Source: Hippophae tibetana (taxonomy: Eukaryota; Streptophyta; Magnoliopsida; Rosales; Elaeagnaceae). Taken from it: DNA of 64,000 bases. The position numbers and the translations under genes are program-made. Location of the stretch: assembly GCA_037013495.1 (NCBI GenBank), contig CM072810.1:26813843-26877842 (forward strand), read 5' to 3'. Every line of letters begins with the position of its first letter. Position 1 is the stretch's first letter. Below are positions 1 through 13,600 of the stretch, piece after piece. The notes beneath the pieces were generated by a model, which saw only the letters and a list, made by a program, of their open reading frames with translations, did not search any database and was not told where the DNA came from.

Positions 1-814
1 CTTGCATGATATAGATTTCAAAATTTCCATTCAACTATATAATTCTAGATTTATTTTATCGTTGATATGCCTATATAGGTGGTCTCCAAATTGTTTCATG
101 TTCTTTTGAAGAAGTTTAATTTTAATTTCAACTTAATAATCATTTTAGAGCTCGAATTACCTTTTTTTTAATATCCCTGAAAAAGGGACTCTTCTTCCTA
201 TGAAATTTAGTAAATCTCACGGCAAGTAGAGCCACTTTCTCTTCATTGAGATTAGAGTCATCATTTCTAACAATTGGGTTAAAAACATGTTCGCTCGGAT
301 CACTATCCTTGATGTCTTAAGAGACAAGTTCTCTCCCTTCGCGAAAGTATATTACTCTCATTTTGGCCACTAGTGATGTAGTTCGAATGCCTGCCCAACA
401 TATTCGTTTAACAGTAAGTTCAATTGGCTTATACATGCACTTAAGCAAGGTAATCTGGCATGAAAATGATAAGGTAGTATTGGAATGATTTTCTCAATCT
501 AATTTTCTTTACTAATAGGTCCATCCAAGTTTTAAAAGTAGTTGATTACGTTTGAAAAATATGCAAAGACTTTGTCCAAAGTTTCATCCTCTTGCATGAT
601 ATAGATTTCAAAATTTCAATTCAACTATATAATTCTAGATTTATTTTATCGTTGATATGCCTATATGAGTGGTCTCCAAAATGTTTCAAGTTCTTTTGAA
701 GAAGTTTAATTTTAAATTCAACTTAATAATCATTTTAGAGCTCGAATTACCTTTTTTTTAATATCCCTGAAAAAGGGTCTCTTCTTCCTATGAAATTTAG
801 TAAATCTGACGTCA

Positions 815-3800
815 AGTAGAGCCACTTTCTCTTCATTGAGATTAGAGTCATCATTTCTAACAATTGGGTTAAAAACATGTTCGCTCGGACCACTATCCTT
901 GATGTCTTAAGAGCCAAGTTCTCTCCCTTCTCGAAAGTATATTACTCTCATCTTGGCCACTAGTATTGTAGTTCGAATGCCTGCCCAACATATTCATTTA
1001 ACAGTAAGTTCAATTGGCTTGTACATGGACTTAAGTAAATTAATTTTGCATGAAAATGATACGGTAGTATTGGAATGTTTTTCTCATTCTAATTTTCTCT
1101 ACTAATAGGTCTACCCAAGTTTTAAAAGTAGTTGATTATGTTTGAAAAATATGCAAACACTTTGTCCATAGTTTCATCCTCTTGCATGATATAGATTTCA
1201 AAATTTCCATTCAACTATATAATTATAGATTTATTTCATCGTTGAAATGCCTACATGAGTGCTATCCCAAATGTTTCATGTTCTTTTGAAGAAGGTTAAT
1301 TTTAAATTCAACTTAATAATCATTTTAGAGCTCGAATTACCTTTTTTTTAATATCCCTGAAAAAGGAACTCTTCTTCCTATGAAATTTAGTAAATCTCAC
1401 GGCAAGTAGAGCCACTTTCTCTTCATTGAGATTAGAGTCATCATTTCTAACAATTGGGTTAAAAACATGTTCACTCTGACCACTATCCTTGATGTCTTAA
1501 GAGCCAAGTTCTCTCCCTTGTCGAAAGTATATTACTCTCATTTTGGCCACTAGTGATGTAGTTCGAATGCCTGCCCAACATATTCGTTTAACAGTAAGTT
1601 CAATTGGCTTATACATGGACTTAAGCAAGGTAATTTGGCAAGAAAATGATAAGGTAGTATTGGAATGATTTTCTCAATCTAATTTTCTTTACTAATAGGT
1701 CCACCCAAGTTTTAAAAGTAGTTGATTACGTTTGAAAAATATGCAAAGACTTTGTCCAAAGTTTCATCCTCTTGCATGATATAGATTTCAAAATTTCCAT
1801 TCAACTATATAATTCTAGATTTATTTTATCGTTGATATGCCTATATGAGTGGTCTCCAAATTGTTTCATGTTCTTTTGAAGAAGTTTAATTTTAATTTCA
1901 ACTTAATAATCATTTTAGAGCGCGAATTACCTTTTTTTTAATATCCCTGAAAAAGGGACTCTTCTTCCTATGAAATTTAGTAAATCTCACGGCAAGTAGA
2001 GCCACTTTCTCTTCATTGAGATTAGAGTCATCATTTCTAACAATTGGGTTAAAAACATGTTCGCTCGGACCACTATCCTTGATGTCTTAAGAGACAAGTT
2101 CTCTCCCTTCGCGAAAGTATATTACTCTCATTTTGGCCACTAGTGATGTAGTTCGAATGCCTGCCCAACATATTCGTTTAACAGTAAGTTCAATTGGCTT
2201 ATACATGGACTTAAGCAAGGTAATCTGGCATGAAAATGATAAGGTAGTATTGGAATGATTTTCTCAATCTAATTTTCTTTACTAATAGGTCCACCCAAGT
2301 TTTAAAAGTAGTTGATTACGTTTGAAAAATATGCAAAGACTTTGTCCAAAGTTTCATCCTCTTGCATGATATAGATTTCAAAATTTCCATTCAACTATAT
2401 AATTCTAGATTTATTTTATCGTTGATATGCCTATATGAGTGGTCTCCAAATTGTTTCATGTTCTTTTGAAGAAGTTAAATTTTAATTTCACCTTAATAAT
2501 CATTTTTGAGCTCGAATTACCTTTTTTTTTAATATCCCTGAAAAATGGACTCTTCTTTCTATGGAATTTAGTAAATCTCACGGCAAGTGGAGCCACTTTC
2601 TCTTCATTGAGATAAGAGTCATCATTTCTAACAATTGGGTTAAAAACATGTTCGCTCGGACCACTATCCTTGATGTCTTAAGAGCCAAGTTCTCTCCCTT
2701 CTCGAAAGTATATTACTCTCATCTTGGCCACGAGTGATGTAGTTCGAATCCCTGCCCAACATATTCATTTAACAATAAGTTCAATTGGCTTGTACATGGA
2801 CTTAAGTAAATTAATTTGGCATGAAAATGATACGGTAGTATTGGAATGATTTTCTCATTCTAATTTTCTCTACTAATAGGTCTACCCAAGTTTTAAAAGT
2901 AGTTGATTATGTTTGAAAAATATGCAAACACTTTGTCCAAAGTTTCATCCTCCTGCATGATATAGATTTCAAAATTTCCATTCAACTATATAATTATAGA
3001 TTTATTTCATCGTTGAAATGCCTATATGAGTGCTATCCGAAATGTTTCATGTTCTTTCCAAGAAGGTTAATTTTAAATTCAACTTAATAATCATTTTAGA
3101 TCTCGAATTACCTTTTTTTTAATATCCCTGAAAAAGGGACTCTTCTTCCTATGAAATTTAGTAAATCTCACGGCAAGTAGAGCCACTTTCTCTTCATTGA
3201 GATTAGAGTCATCATTTCTAACAATTGGGTTAAAAACATGTTCGCTCGGACCACTATCCTTGATGTCTTAAGAGCCAAGTTCTCTCCCTTCTCGAAAGTA
3301 TATTACTCTCATCTTGGCCACTAGTATTGTAGTTCGAATGCCTGCCCAACATATTCATTTAACAGTAAGTTCAATTGGCTTGTACATGGACTTAAGTAAA
3401 TTAATTTTGCATGAAAATGATACGGTAGTATTGGAATGTTTTTCTCATTCTAATTTTCTCTACTAATAGGTCTACCCAAGTTTTAAAAGTAGTTGATTAT
3501 GTTTGAAAAATATGCAAACACTTTGTCCATAGTTTCATCCTCTTGCATGATATAGATTTCAAAATTTCCATTCAACTATATAATTATAGATTTATTTCAT
3601 CGTTGAAATGCCTATATGAGTGCTATCCCAAATGTTTCATGTTCTTTTGAAGAAGGTTAATTTTAAATTCAACTTAATAATCATTTTAGAGCTCGAATTA
3701 CCTTTTTTTTAATATCCCTGAAAAAGGAACTCTTCTTCCTATGAAATTTAGTAAATCTCACGGCAAGTAGAGCCACATTCTCTTCATTGAGATTAGAGTC

Positions 3801-5650
3801 ATCATTTCTAACAATTGGGTTAAAAACATGTTCACTGTGACCACTATCCTTGATGTCTTAAGAGCCAAGTTCTCTCCCTTGTCGAAAGTATATTACTCTC
3901 ATTTTGGCCACTAGTGATGTAGTTCGAATGCCTGCCCAACATATTCGTTTAACAGTAAGTTCAATTGGCTTATACATGGACTTAAGCAAGGTAATTTGGC
4001 ATGAAAATGATAAGGTAGTATTGGAATGATTTTCTCAATCTAATTTTCTTTACTAATAGGTCCACCCAAGTTTTAAAAGTAGTTGATTACGTTTGAAAAA
4101 TATGCAAAGACTTTGTCCAAAGTTTCATCCTCTTGCATGATATAGATTTCAAAATTTCCATTCAACTATATAATTCTAGATTTATTTTATCGTTGATATG
4201 CCTATATGAGTGGTCTCCAAATTGTTTCATGTTCTTTTGAAGAAGTTTAATTTTAATTTCAACTTAATAATCATTTTAGAGCGCGAATTACCTTTTTTTT
4301 AATATCCCTGAAAAAGGGACTCTTCTTCCTATGAAATTTAGTAAATCTCACGGCAAGTAGAGCCACTTTCTCTTCATTGAGATTAGAGTCATCATTTCTA
4401 ACAATTGGGTTAAAAACATGTTCGCTCGGACCACTATCCTTGATGTCTTAAGAGACAAGTTCTCTCCCTTCGCGAAAGTATATTACTCTCATTTTGGCCA
4501 CTAGTGATGTAGTTCGAATGCCTGCCCAACATATTCGTTTAACAGTAAGTTCAATTGGCTTATACATGGACTTAAGCAAGGTAATCTGGCATGAAAATGA
4601 TAAGGTAGTATTGGAATGATTTTCTCAATCTAATTTTCTTTACTAATAGGTCCACCCAAGTTTTAAAAGTAGTTGATTACGTTTGAAAAATATGCAAAGA
4701 CTTTGTCCAAAGTTTCATCCTCTTGCATGATATAGATTTCAAAATTTCCATTCAACTATATAATTCTAGATTTATTTTATCGTTGATATGCCTATATGAG
4801 TGGTCTCCAAATTGTTTCATGTTCTTTTGAAGAAGTTAAATTTTAATTTCAACTTAATAATCATTTTAGAGCTCGAATTACCTTTTTTTTTAATATCCCT
4901 GAAAAAGGGACTCTTCTTTCTATGGAATTTAGTAAATCTCACGGCAAGTGGAGCCACTTTCTCTTCATTGAGATAAGAGTCATCATTTCTAACAATTGGG
5001 TTAAAAACATGTTCGCTCGGACCACTATCCTTGATGTCTTAAGAGCCAAGTTCTCTCCCTTCTCGAAAGTATATTACTCTCATCTTGGCCACGAGTGATG
5101 TAGTTCGAATCCCTGCCCAACATATTCATTTAACAATAAGTTCAATTGGCTTGTACATGGACTTAAGTAAATTAATTTGGCATGAAAATGATACGGTAGT
5201 ATTGGAATGATTTTCTCATTCTAATTTTCTCCACTAATAGGTCTACCCAAGTTTTAAAAGTAGTTGATTATGTTTGAAAAATATGCAAACACTTTGTCCA
5301 AAGTTTCATCCTCCTGCATGATATAGATTTCAAAATTTCCATTCAACTATATAATTATAGATTTATTTCATCGTTGAAATGCCTATATGAGTGCTATCCG
5401 AAATGTTTCATGTTCTTTTGAAGAAGGTTAATTTTAAATTCAACTTAATAATCATTTTAGAGCTCGAATTACCTTTTTTTTAATATCCCTGAAAAAGGGA
5501 CTCTTCTTCCTATGAAATTTAGTAAATCTCACGGCAAGTAGAGCCACTTTCTCTTCATTGAGATTAGAGTCATCATTTCTAACAATTGGGTTAAAAACAT
5601 GTTCGCTCGGACCACTATCCTTGATGTCTTAAGAGCCAAGTTCTCTCCCT
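815..5650 (+). repeat. Four-monomer higher-order repeat, about two copies (offset 2361)
   Basis: Monomers from the right half of the copy at 591 to the left half of the copy at 2952 recur in the same order 2361 bp later. Linking markers are AATTTTGCATG near 1033 and 3393, GGAACTC near 1375 and 3726, GAGCGCGAATT near 1918 and 4280, and the AAGTTAAATTTT / AGTGGAGCC / GATAAGAG subtype starting at 2361 and 4722. The match starts after about 815, where the 591 monomer has GACGTC instead of CACGGC. It ends near 5650, where the 5313 monomer changes from the CTTCTCG to the CTTGTCG form. The copies differ at few positions, so the duplication looks recent. Confidence 0.85.
1771..2360 (+). repeat. Representative 590-bp monomer
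   Basis: This copy serves as a reference for the parts of the monomer. Positions 1771-1830 hold the TGCATGATATAG start and an AT-rich segment with an XbaI site (TCTAGA). Positions 1840-1935 are AT-rich and end at the GAGCTC-like site, which here reads GAGCGC. Positions 1931-1939 hold the T8 tract. The most GC-rich part is about 2040-2165, with several CpGs (TTCGCTCGG, CGCGAAAG, GTTCGAATG). Two AflII sites (CTTAAG) flank it. GTAAGT at 2184 and a pyrimidine-rich run ending TACTAATAG at about 2288 give an intron-like look. The last 70 bp read into the next monomer without a spacer. GC content by hand count is 194 of 590. Confidence 0.95.
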
Positions 5651-7680
5651 TGTCGAAAGTATATTACTCTCATCTTGGCCACTAGTGATGTAGTTCGAAT
5701 GCCTGCCCAACATATTCGTTTAACAGTAAGTTCAATTGGCTTATACATGGACTTAAGCAAGGTAATTTGGAATGAAAATGATAAGGTAGTATTGGAATGA
5801 TTTTCTCAATCTAATTTTCTTTGCTAATAGGTCCACCCAAGTTTTAAAAGTAGTTGATTACGTTTGAAAAATATGCAAAGACTTTGTCCAAAGTTTCATC
5901 CTCTTGCATGATATAGATTTCAAAATTTTCATTCAACTATATAATTCTAGATTTATTTTATCGTTGATATGCCTATATGAGTGGTCTCCAAATTGTTTCA
6001 TGTTCTTTTGAAGAAGTTAAATTTTAATTTCAACTTAATAATCATTTTAGGGCTCGAATTACCTTTTTTTTTAATATCCCTGAAAAAGGGACTCTTCTTT
6101 CTATGGAATTTAGTAAATCTCACGGCAAGTGGAGCCACTTTCTCTTCATTGAGATAAGAGTCATCATTTCTAACAATTAGGTTAAAAACATGTTCGCTCG
6201 GACCACTATCCTTGATGTCTTAAGAGCCAAGTTCTCTCCCTTCTCGAAAGTATATTACTCTCATCTTGGCCACTAGTGATGTAGTTCGAATGCCTGCCCA
6301 ACATATTCGTTTAACAGTAAGTTCAATTGGCTTATACATGGACTTAAGCAAGGTAATCTGGCATGAAAATGATAAGGTAGTATTGGAATGATTTTCTCAA
6401 TCTAATTTTCTTTACTAATAGGTCCACCCAAGTTTTAAAAGTAGTTGATTACGTTTGAAAAATATGCAAAGACTTTGTCCAAAGTTTCATCCTCTTGCAT
6501 GATATAGATTTCAAAATTTCCATTCAACTATATAATTCTAGATTTATTTTATCGTTGATATGCCTATATGAGTGGTCTCCAAATTGTTTCATGTTCTTTT
6601 GAAGAAGTTAAATTTTAATTTCAACTTAATAATCATTTTAGAGCTCGAATTACCTTTTTTTTTAATATCCCTGAAAAAGGGACTCTTCTTTCTATGGAAT
6701 TTAGTAAATCTCACGGCAAGTGGAGCCACTTTCTCTTCATTGAGATAAGAGTCATCATTTCTAACAATTGGGTTAAAAACATGTTCGCTCGGACCACTAT
6801 CCTTGATGTCTTAAGAGCCAAGTTCTCTCCCTTCTCGAAAGTATATTACTCTCATCTTGGCCACGAGTGATGTAGTTCGAATCCCTGCCCAACATATTCA
6901 TTTAACAATAAGTTCAATTGGCTTGTACATGGACTTAAGTAAATTAATTTGGCATGAAAATGATACGGTAGTATTGGAATGATTTTCTCATTCTAATTTT
7001 CTCCACTAATAGGTCTACCCAAGTTTTAAAAGTAGTTGATTATGTTTGAAAAATATGCAAACACTTTGTCCAAAGTTTCATCCTCCTGCATGATATAGAT
7101 TTCAAAATTTCCATTCAACTATATAATTATAGATTTATTTCATCGTTGAAATGCCTATATGAGTGCTATCCGAAATGTTTCATGTTCTTTTGAAGAAGGT
7201 TAATTTTAAATTCAACTTAATAATCATTTTAGAGCTCGAATTACCTTTTTTTTAATATCCCTGAAAAAGGGACTCTTCTTCCTATGAAATTTAGTAAATC
7301 TCACGGCAAGTAGAGCCACTTTCTCTTCATTGAGATTAGAGTCATCATTTCTAACAATTGGGTTAAAAACATGTTCGCTCGGACCACTATCCTTGATGTC
7401 TTAAGAGCCAAGTTCTCTCCCTTGTCGAAAGTATATTACTCTCATCTTGGCCACTAGTGATGTAGTTCGAATGCCTGCCCAACATATTCGTTTAACAGTA
7501 AGTTCAATTGGCTTATACATGGACTTAAGCAAGGTAATTTGGAATGAAAATGATAAGGTAGTATTGGAATGATTTTCTCAATCTAATTTTCTTTGCTAAT
7601 AGGTCCACCCAAGTTTTAAAAGTAGTTGATTACGTTTGAAAAATATGCAAAGACTTTGTCCAAAGTTTCATCCTCGTGCA
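4500..7680 (+). repeat. Three-monomer duplication (offset 1772)
   Basis: About 4500-5910 recurs at about 6275-7680. Shared rare markers are AATCTGGCATG (near 4583 and 6355), CTCCACTAATAGG (near 5228 and 7000), and the pair of left- and right-half types in the monomers at 5313 and 7085, which end in TTTGGAATG and TTTGCTAATAGG. The first copy overlaps the second copy of the four-monomer unit, so this exchange happened after that one or involved it. The unit between the two copies is the monomer at 5903, itself a close relative of the one at 8265: both have AGGGCTCG and CAATTAGG. Confidence 0.8.
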
Positions 7681-10626
7681 TGATATAGATTTCAAAATTT
7701 CCATTCAACTATATAATTATAGATTTATTTCATCGTTGAAATGCCTATATGAGTGCTATCCGAAATGTTTCATGTTCTTTTGAAGAAGTTTAATTTTAAT
7801 TTGAACTTAATAATCATTTTAGAGCTCGAATTACCTTTTTTTTAATATCCCTGAAAAAGGGACTCTTCTTCCTATGAAATTTAGTAAATCTCACGGCAAG
7901 TAGAGCCACTTTCTCTTCATTGAGATTAGAGTCATCATTTCTAACAATTGGGTTAAAAACATGTTCGCTCGGACCACTATCCTTGATGGCTTAAGAGCCA
8001 AGTTCTCTCCCTTCTCGAAAGTATATTACTCTCATCTTGGCCACTAGTGATGTAGTTCGAATGCCTGCCCAACATATTCGTTTAACAGTAAGTTCAATTG
8101 GCTTATACATGGACTTAAGCAAGGTAATTTGGAATGAAAATGATAAGGTAGTATTGGAATGATTTTCTCAATCTAATTTTCTTTGCTAATAGGTCCACCC
8201 AAGTTTTAAAAGTAGTTGATTACGTTTGAAAAATATGCAAAGACTTTGTCCAAAGTTTCATCCTCTTGCATGATATAGATTTCAAAATTTCCATTCAACT
8301 ATATAATTCTAGATTTATTTTATCGTTGATATGCCTATATGAGTGGTCTCCAAATTGTTTCATGTTCTTTTGAAGAAGTTAAATTTTAATTTCAACTTAA
8401 TAATCATTTTAGGGCTCGAATTACCTTTTTTTTTAATATCCCTGAAAAAGGGACTCTTCTTTCTATGGAATTTAGTAAATCTCACGGCAAGTGGAGCCAC
8501 TTTCTCTTCATTGAGATAAGAGTCATCATTTCTAACAATTAGGTTAAAAACATGTTCGCTCGGACCACTATCCTTGATGTCTTAAGAGCCAAGTTCTCTC
8601 CCTTCTCGAAAGTATATTACTCTCATCTTGGCCACGAGTGATGTAGTTCGAATGCCTGCCCAACATATTCGTTTAACAGTAACTTCAATTGGCTTATACA
8701 TGGACTTAAGCAAGGTAATTTGGCAAGAAAATGATAAGGTAGTATTGGAATGATTTTCTCAATCTAATTTTCTTTACTAATAGGTCCACCCAAGTTTTAA
8801 AAGTAGTTGATTACGTTTGAAAAATATGCAAAGACTTTGTCCAAAGTTTCATCCTCTTGCATGATATAGATTTCAAAATTTCCATTCAACTATATAATTA
8901 TAGATTTATTTCATCGTTGAAATGCCTATATGAGTGCTATCCGAAATGTTTCATGTTCTTTTGAAGAAGGTTAATTTTAAATTCAACTTAATAATCATTT
9001 TAGAGCTCGAATTACCTTTTTTTTAATATCCCTGAAAAAGGGACTCTTCTTCCTATGAAATTTAGTAAATCTCACGGCAAGTAGAGCCACTTTCTCTTCA
9101 TTGAGATTAGAGTCATCATTTCTAACAATTGGGTTAAAAACATGTTCGCTCGGACCACTATCCTTGATGTCTTAAGAGCCAAGTTCTCTCCCTTCTCGAA
9201 AGTATATTACTCTCATCTTGGCCACGAGTGATGTAGTTCGAATGCCTGCCCAACATATTCGTTTAACAATAAGTTCAATTGGCTTGTACATGGACTTAAG
9301 TAAATTAATTTGGCATGAAAATGATACGGTAGTATTGGAATGATTTTCTCATTCTAATTTTCTCTACTAATAGGTCTACCCAAGTTTTAAAAGTACTTGA
9401 TTATGTTTGAAAAATATGCAAACACTTTGTCCAAAGTTTCATCCTCCTGCATGATATAGATTTCAAAATTTCCATTCAACTATATAATTATAGATTTATT
9501 TCATCGTTGAAATGCCTATATGAGTGCTATCCGAAATGTTTCATGTTCTTTTGAAGAAGGTTAATTTTAAATTCAACTTAATAATCATTTTAGAGCTCGA
9601 ATTACCTTTTTTTTAATATCCCTGAAAAAGGGACTCTTCTTCCTATGAAATTTAGTAAATCTCACGGCAAGTAGAGCCACTTTCTCTTCATTGAGATTAG
9701 AGTCATCATTTCTAACAATTGGGTTAAAAACATGTTCGCTCGGACCACTATCCTTGATGTCTTAAGAGCCAAGTTCTCTCCCTTCTCGAAAGTATATTAC
9801 TCTCATCTTGGCCACTAGTGATGTAGTTCGAATGCCTGCCCAACATATTCGTTTAACAGTAAGTTCAATTGGCTTATACATGGACTTAAGCAAGGTAATT
9901 TGGAATGAAAATGATAAGGTAGTATTGGAATGATTTTCTCAATCTAATTTTCTTTGCTAATAGGTCCACCCAAGTTTTAAAAGTAGTTGATTACGTTTGA
10001 AAAATATGCAAAGACTTTGTCCAAAGTTTCATCCTCTTGCATGATATAGATTTCAAAATTTCCATTCAACTATATAATTCTAGATTTATTTTATCGTTGA
10101 TATGCCTATATGAGTGGTCTCCAAATTGTTTCATGTTCTTTTGAAGAAGTTAAATTTTAATTTCAACTTAATAATCATTTTAGGGCTCGAATTACCTTTT
10201 TTTTTAATATCCCTGAAAAAGGGACTCTTCTTTCTATGGAATTTAGTAAATCTCAGGGCAAGTGGAGCCACTTTCTCTTCATTGAGATAAGAGTCATCAT
10301 TTCTAACAATTGGGTTAAAAACATGTTCGCTCGGACCACTATCCTTGATGTCTTAAGAGCCAAGTTCTCTCCCTTCTCGAAAGTATATTACTCTCATCTT
10401 GGCCACGAGTGATGTAGTTCGAATCCATGCCCAACATATTCATTTAACAATAAGTTCAATTGGCTTGTACATGGACTTAAGTAAATTAATTTGGCATGAA
10501 AATGATTCGGTAGTATTGGAATGATTTTCTCATTCTAATTTTCTCTACTAATAGGTCTACCCAAGTTTTAAAAGTACTTGATTATGTTTGAAAAATATGC
10601 AAACACTTTGTCCAAAGTTTCATCCT
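7675..10626 (+). repeat. Interspersed monomers related to the 5.3-7.7 kb block
   Basis: Five monomers (starts 7675, 8265, 8856, 9446, 10036) alternate between two subtypes. One has TATAGATTTATTTCATCG with GTGCTATCCGAAATG (7675, 8856, 9446). The other has CTAGATTTATTTTATCG with AAGTTAAATTTT and a T9 tract (8265, 10036). The rare AGGGCTCG marker in 8265 and 10036, also present at 5903, shows that these are shuffled copies of the preceding block. The offset from 5903 to 8265 is 2362, four monomers. No clean multi-kilobase unit is resolved by eye here. Confidence 0.75.
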
Positions 10627-10654
10627 CCTGCATGATATAGATTTCAAAATTTCC

Positions 10655-13600
10655 ATTCAACTATATAATTATAGATTTATTTCATCGTTGAAATGCCTAT
10701 ATGAGTGCTATCCAAAATGTTTCATGTTCTTTTGAAGAAGGTTAATTTTAAATTCAACTTAATAAACATTTTAGAGCTCGAATTACCTTTTTTTTAATAT
10801 CCCTGAAAAAGGGACTCTTCTTCCTATGAAATTTAGTAAATCTCACGGCAAGTAGAGCCACTTTCTCTTCATTGAGATTAGAGTCATCATTTCTAACAAT
10901 TGGGTAAAAAACATGTTCGCTCGGACCACTATCCTTGATGTCTTAAGAGCCAAGTTCTCTCCCTTCTCGAAAGTATATTACTCTCATCTTGGCCACGAGT
11001 GATGTAGTTCAAATCCCTGCCCAACATATTCATTTAACAATAAGTTCAATTGGCTTGTACATGGACTTAAGTAAATTTATTTGGCATGAAAATGATACGG
11101 TAGTATTGGAATGATTTTCTCATTCTAATTTTCTCTACTAATAGGTCTACCCAAGTTTTAAAAGTAGTTGATTATGTTTGAAAAATATGCAAACACTTTG
11201 TCCAAAGTTTCATCCTCCTGCATGATATAGATTTCAAAATTTCCATTCAACTATATAATTATAGATTTATTTCATCGTTGAAATGCCTATATGAGTGCTA
11301 TCAGAAATGTTTCATGTTCTTTTGAAGAAGGTTAATTTTAAATTCAACTTAATAATCATTTTAGAGCTCGAATTACCTTTTTTTTAATATCCCTGAAAAA
11401 GGGACTCTTCTTCCTATGAAATTTAGTAAATCTCACGACAAGTAGAGCCACTTTCTCTTCATTGAGATTAGAGTCATCATTTCTAACAATTGGGTTAAAA
11501 ACATGTTCGCTCGGACCACTATCCTTGATGTCTTAAGAGCCAAGTTCTCTCCCTTCTCGAAAGTATATTACTCTCATCTTGGCCACTAGTGATGTAGTTC
11601 GAATGCCTGCCCAACATATTCGTTTAACAGTAAGTTCAATTGGCTTATACATGGACTTAAGCAAGGTAATTTGGAATGAAAATGATAAGGTAGTATTGGA
11701 ATGATTTTCTCAATCTAATTTTCTTTGCTAATAGGTCCACCCAAGTTTTAAAAGTAGTTGATTACGTTTGAAAAATATGCAAAGACTTTGTCCAAAGTTT
11801 CATCCTCGTGCATGATATAGATTTCAAAATTTCCATTCAACTATATAATTATAGATTTATTTCATCGTTGAAATGCCTATATGAGTGCTATCCGAAATGT
11901 TTCATGCTCTTTTGAAGAAGTTTAATTTTAATTTCAACTTAATAATCATTTTAGAGCTCGAATTACCTTTTTTTTAATATCCCTGAAAAAGGGACTCTTC
12001 TTCCTATGAAATTTATCAAATCTCACGGCAAGTAGAGCCACTTTCTCTTCATTGAGATTAGAGTCATCATTTCTAACAATTGGGTTAAAAACATGTTCGC
12101 TCGGACCACTATCCTTGATGTCTTAAGAGCCAAGTTCTCTCCCTTCTCGAAAGTATATTACTCTCATCTTGGCCACTAGTGATGTAGTTCGAATGCCTGC
12201 CCAACATATTCGTTTAACAGTAAGTTCAATTGGCTTATACATGGACTTAAGCAAGGTAATTTGGAATGAAAATGATAAGGTAGTATTGGAATGATTTTCC
12301 CAATCTAATTTTCTTTGCTAATAGGTCCACCCAAGTTTTAAAAGTAGTTGATTACGTTTGAAAAATATGCAAAGACTTTGTCCAAAGTTTCATCCTCGTG
12401 CATGATATAGATTTCAAAATTTCCATTCAACTATCTAATTATAGATTTATTTCATCGTTGAAATGCCTATATGAGTGCTATCCGAAATGTTTCATGTTCT
12501 TTTGAAGAAGTTTAATTTTAATTTCAACTTAATAATCATTTTAGAGCTCGAATTACCTTTTTTTTAATATCCCTGAAAAAGGGACTCTTCTTCCTATGAA
12601 ATTTATCAAATCTCACGGCAAGTAGAGCCACTTTCTCTTCATTGAGATTAGAGTCATCATTTCTAACAATTGGGTTAAAAACATGTTCGCTCGGACCACT
12701 ATCCTTGATGTCTTAAGAGCCAAGTTCTCTCCCTTCTCGAAAGTATATTACTCTCATCTTGGCCACTAGTGATGTAGTTCGAATGCCTGCCCAACATATT
12801 CGTTTAACAGTAAGTTCAATTGGCTTATACATGGACTTAAGCAAGGTAATTTGGAATGAAAATGATAAGGTAGTATTGGAATGATTTTCTCAATCTAATT
12901 TTCTTTGCTAATAGGTCCACCAAAGTGTTAAAAGTAGTTGATTACGTTTGAAAAATATGCAAAGACTTTGTCCATAGTTTCATCCTCTTGCATGATATAG
13001 ATTTCAAAATTTCCATTCAACTATATAATTCTAGATTTCTTTCATCGTTGATATGCCTATATGAGTGGTCTCCAAAATGTTTCATGTTCTTTTGAAGAAG
13101 TTTAATTTTAAATTCAACTTAATAATCATTTTAGAGCTCGAATTACCTTTTTTTTAATATCCCTGAAAAAGGGTCTCTTCTTCCTATGAAATTTAGTAAA
13201 TCTCACGGCAAGTAGAGCCACTTTCTCTTCATTGAGATTAGAGTCATCATTTCTAACAATTGGGTTAGAAACATGTTCGCTCGGACCACTATCCTTGATG
13301 TCTTAAGACCCAAGTTCTCTCCCTTCTCGAAAGTATATTACTCTCATCTTGGCCACTAGTATTGTAGTTCGAATGCCTGCCCAACATATTCATTTAACAG
13401 TAAGTTCAATTGGCTTGTACATGGACTTAAGTAAATTAATTTGGCATGAAAATGATACGGTAGTATTGGAATGTTTTTCTCATTCTAATTTTCTCTACTA
13501 ATAGGTCTACCCAAGTTTTAAAAGTAGTTGATTATGTTTGAAAAATATGCAAACACTTTGTCCATAGTTTCATCCTCTTGCATGATATAGATTTTAAAAT

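Noticed and set aside
2060-2080. CENP-B box-like motif at TTCGCTCGGAC
   Set aside because: Only the TTCG core is shared; the required spacing and the CGGG end are absent.
2041-2205. Internal sub-repeat: CAATTGGGTTAAAAACATG and CAATTGGCTTATACATGG about 150 bp apart
   Set aside because: The match covers about 17 bp and flanking sequence does not align at the same spacing, so it does not support an ancestral shorter monomer.
1771-2360. Tandem 5S rRNA or other RNA gene repeat
   Set aside because: I find no 5S, tRNA or snRNA sequence, no A/B or C box arrangement and no terminator after a candidate RNA in the monomer.
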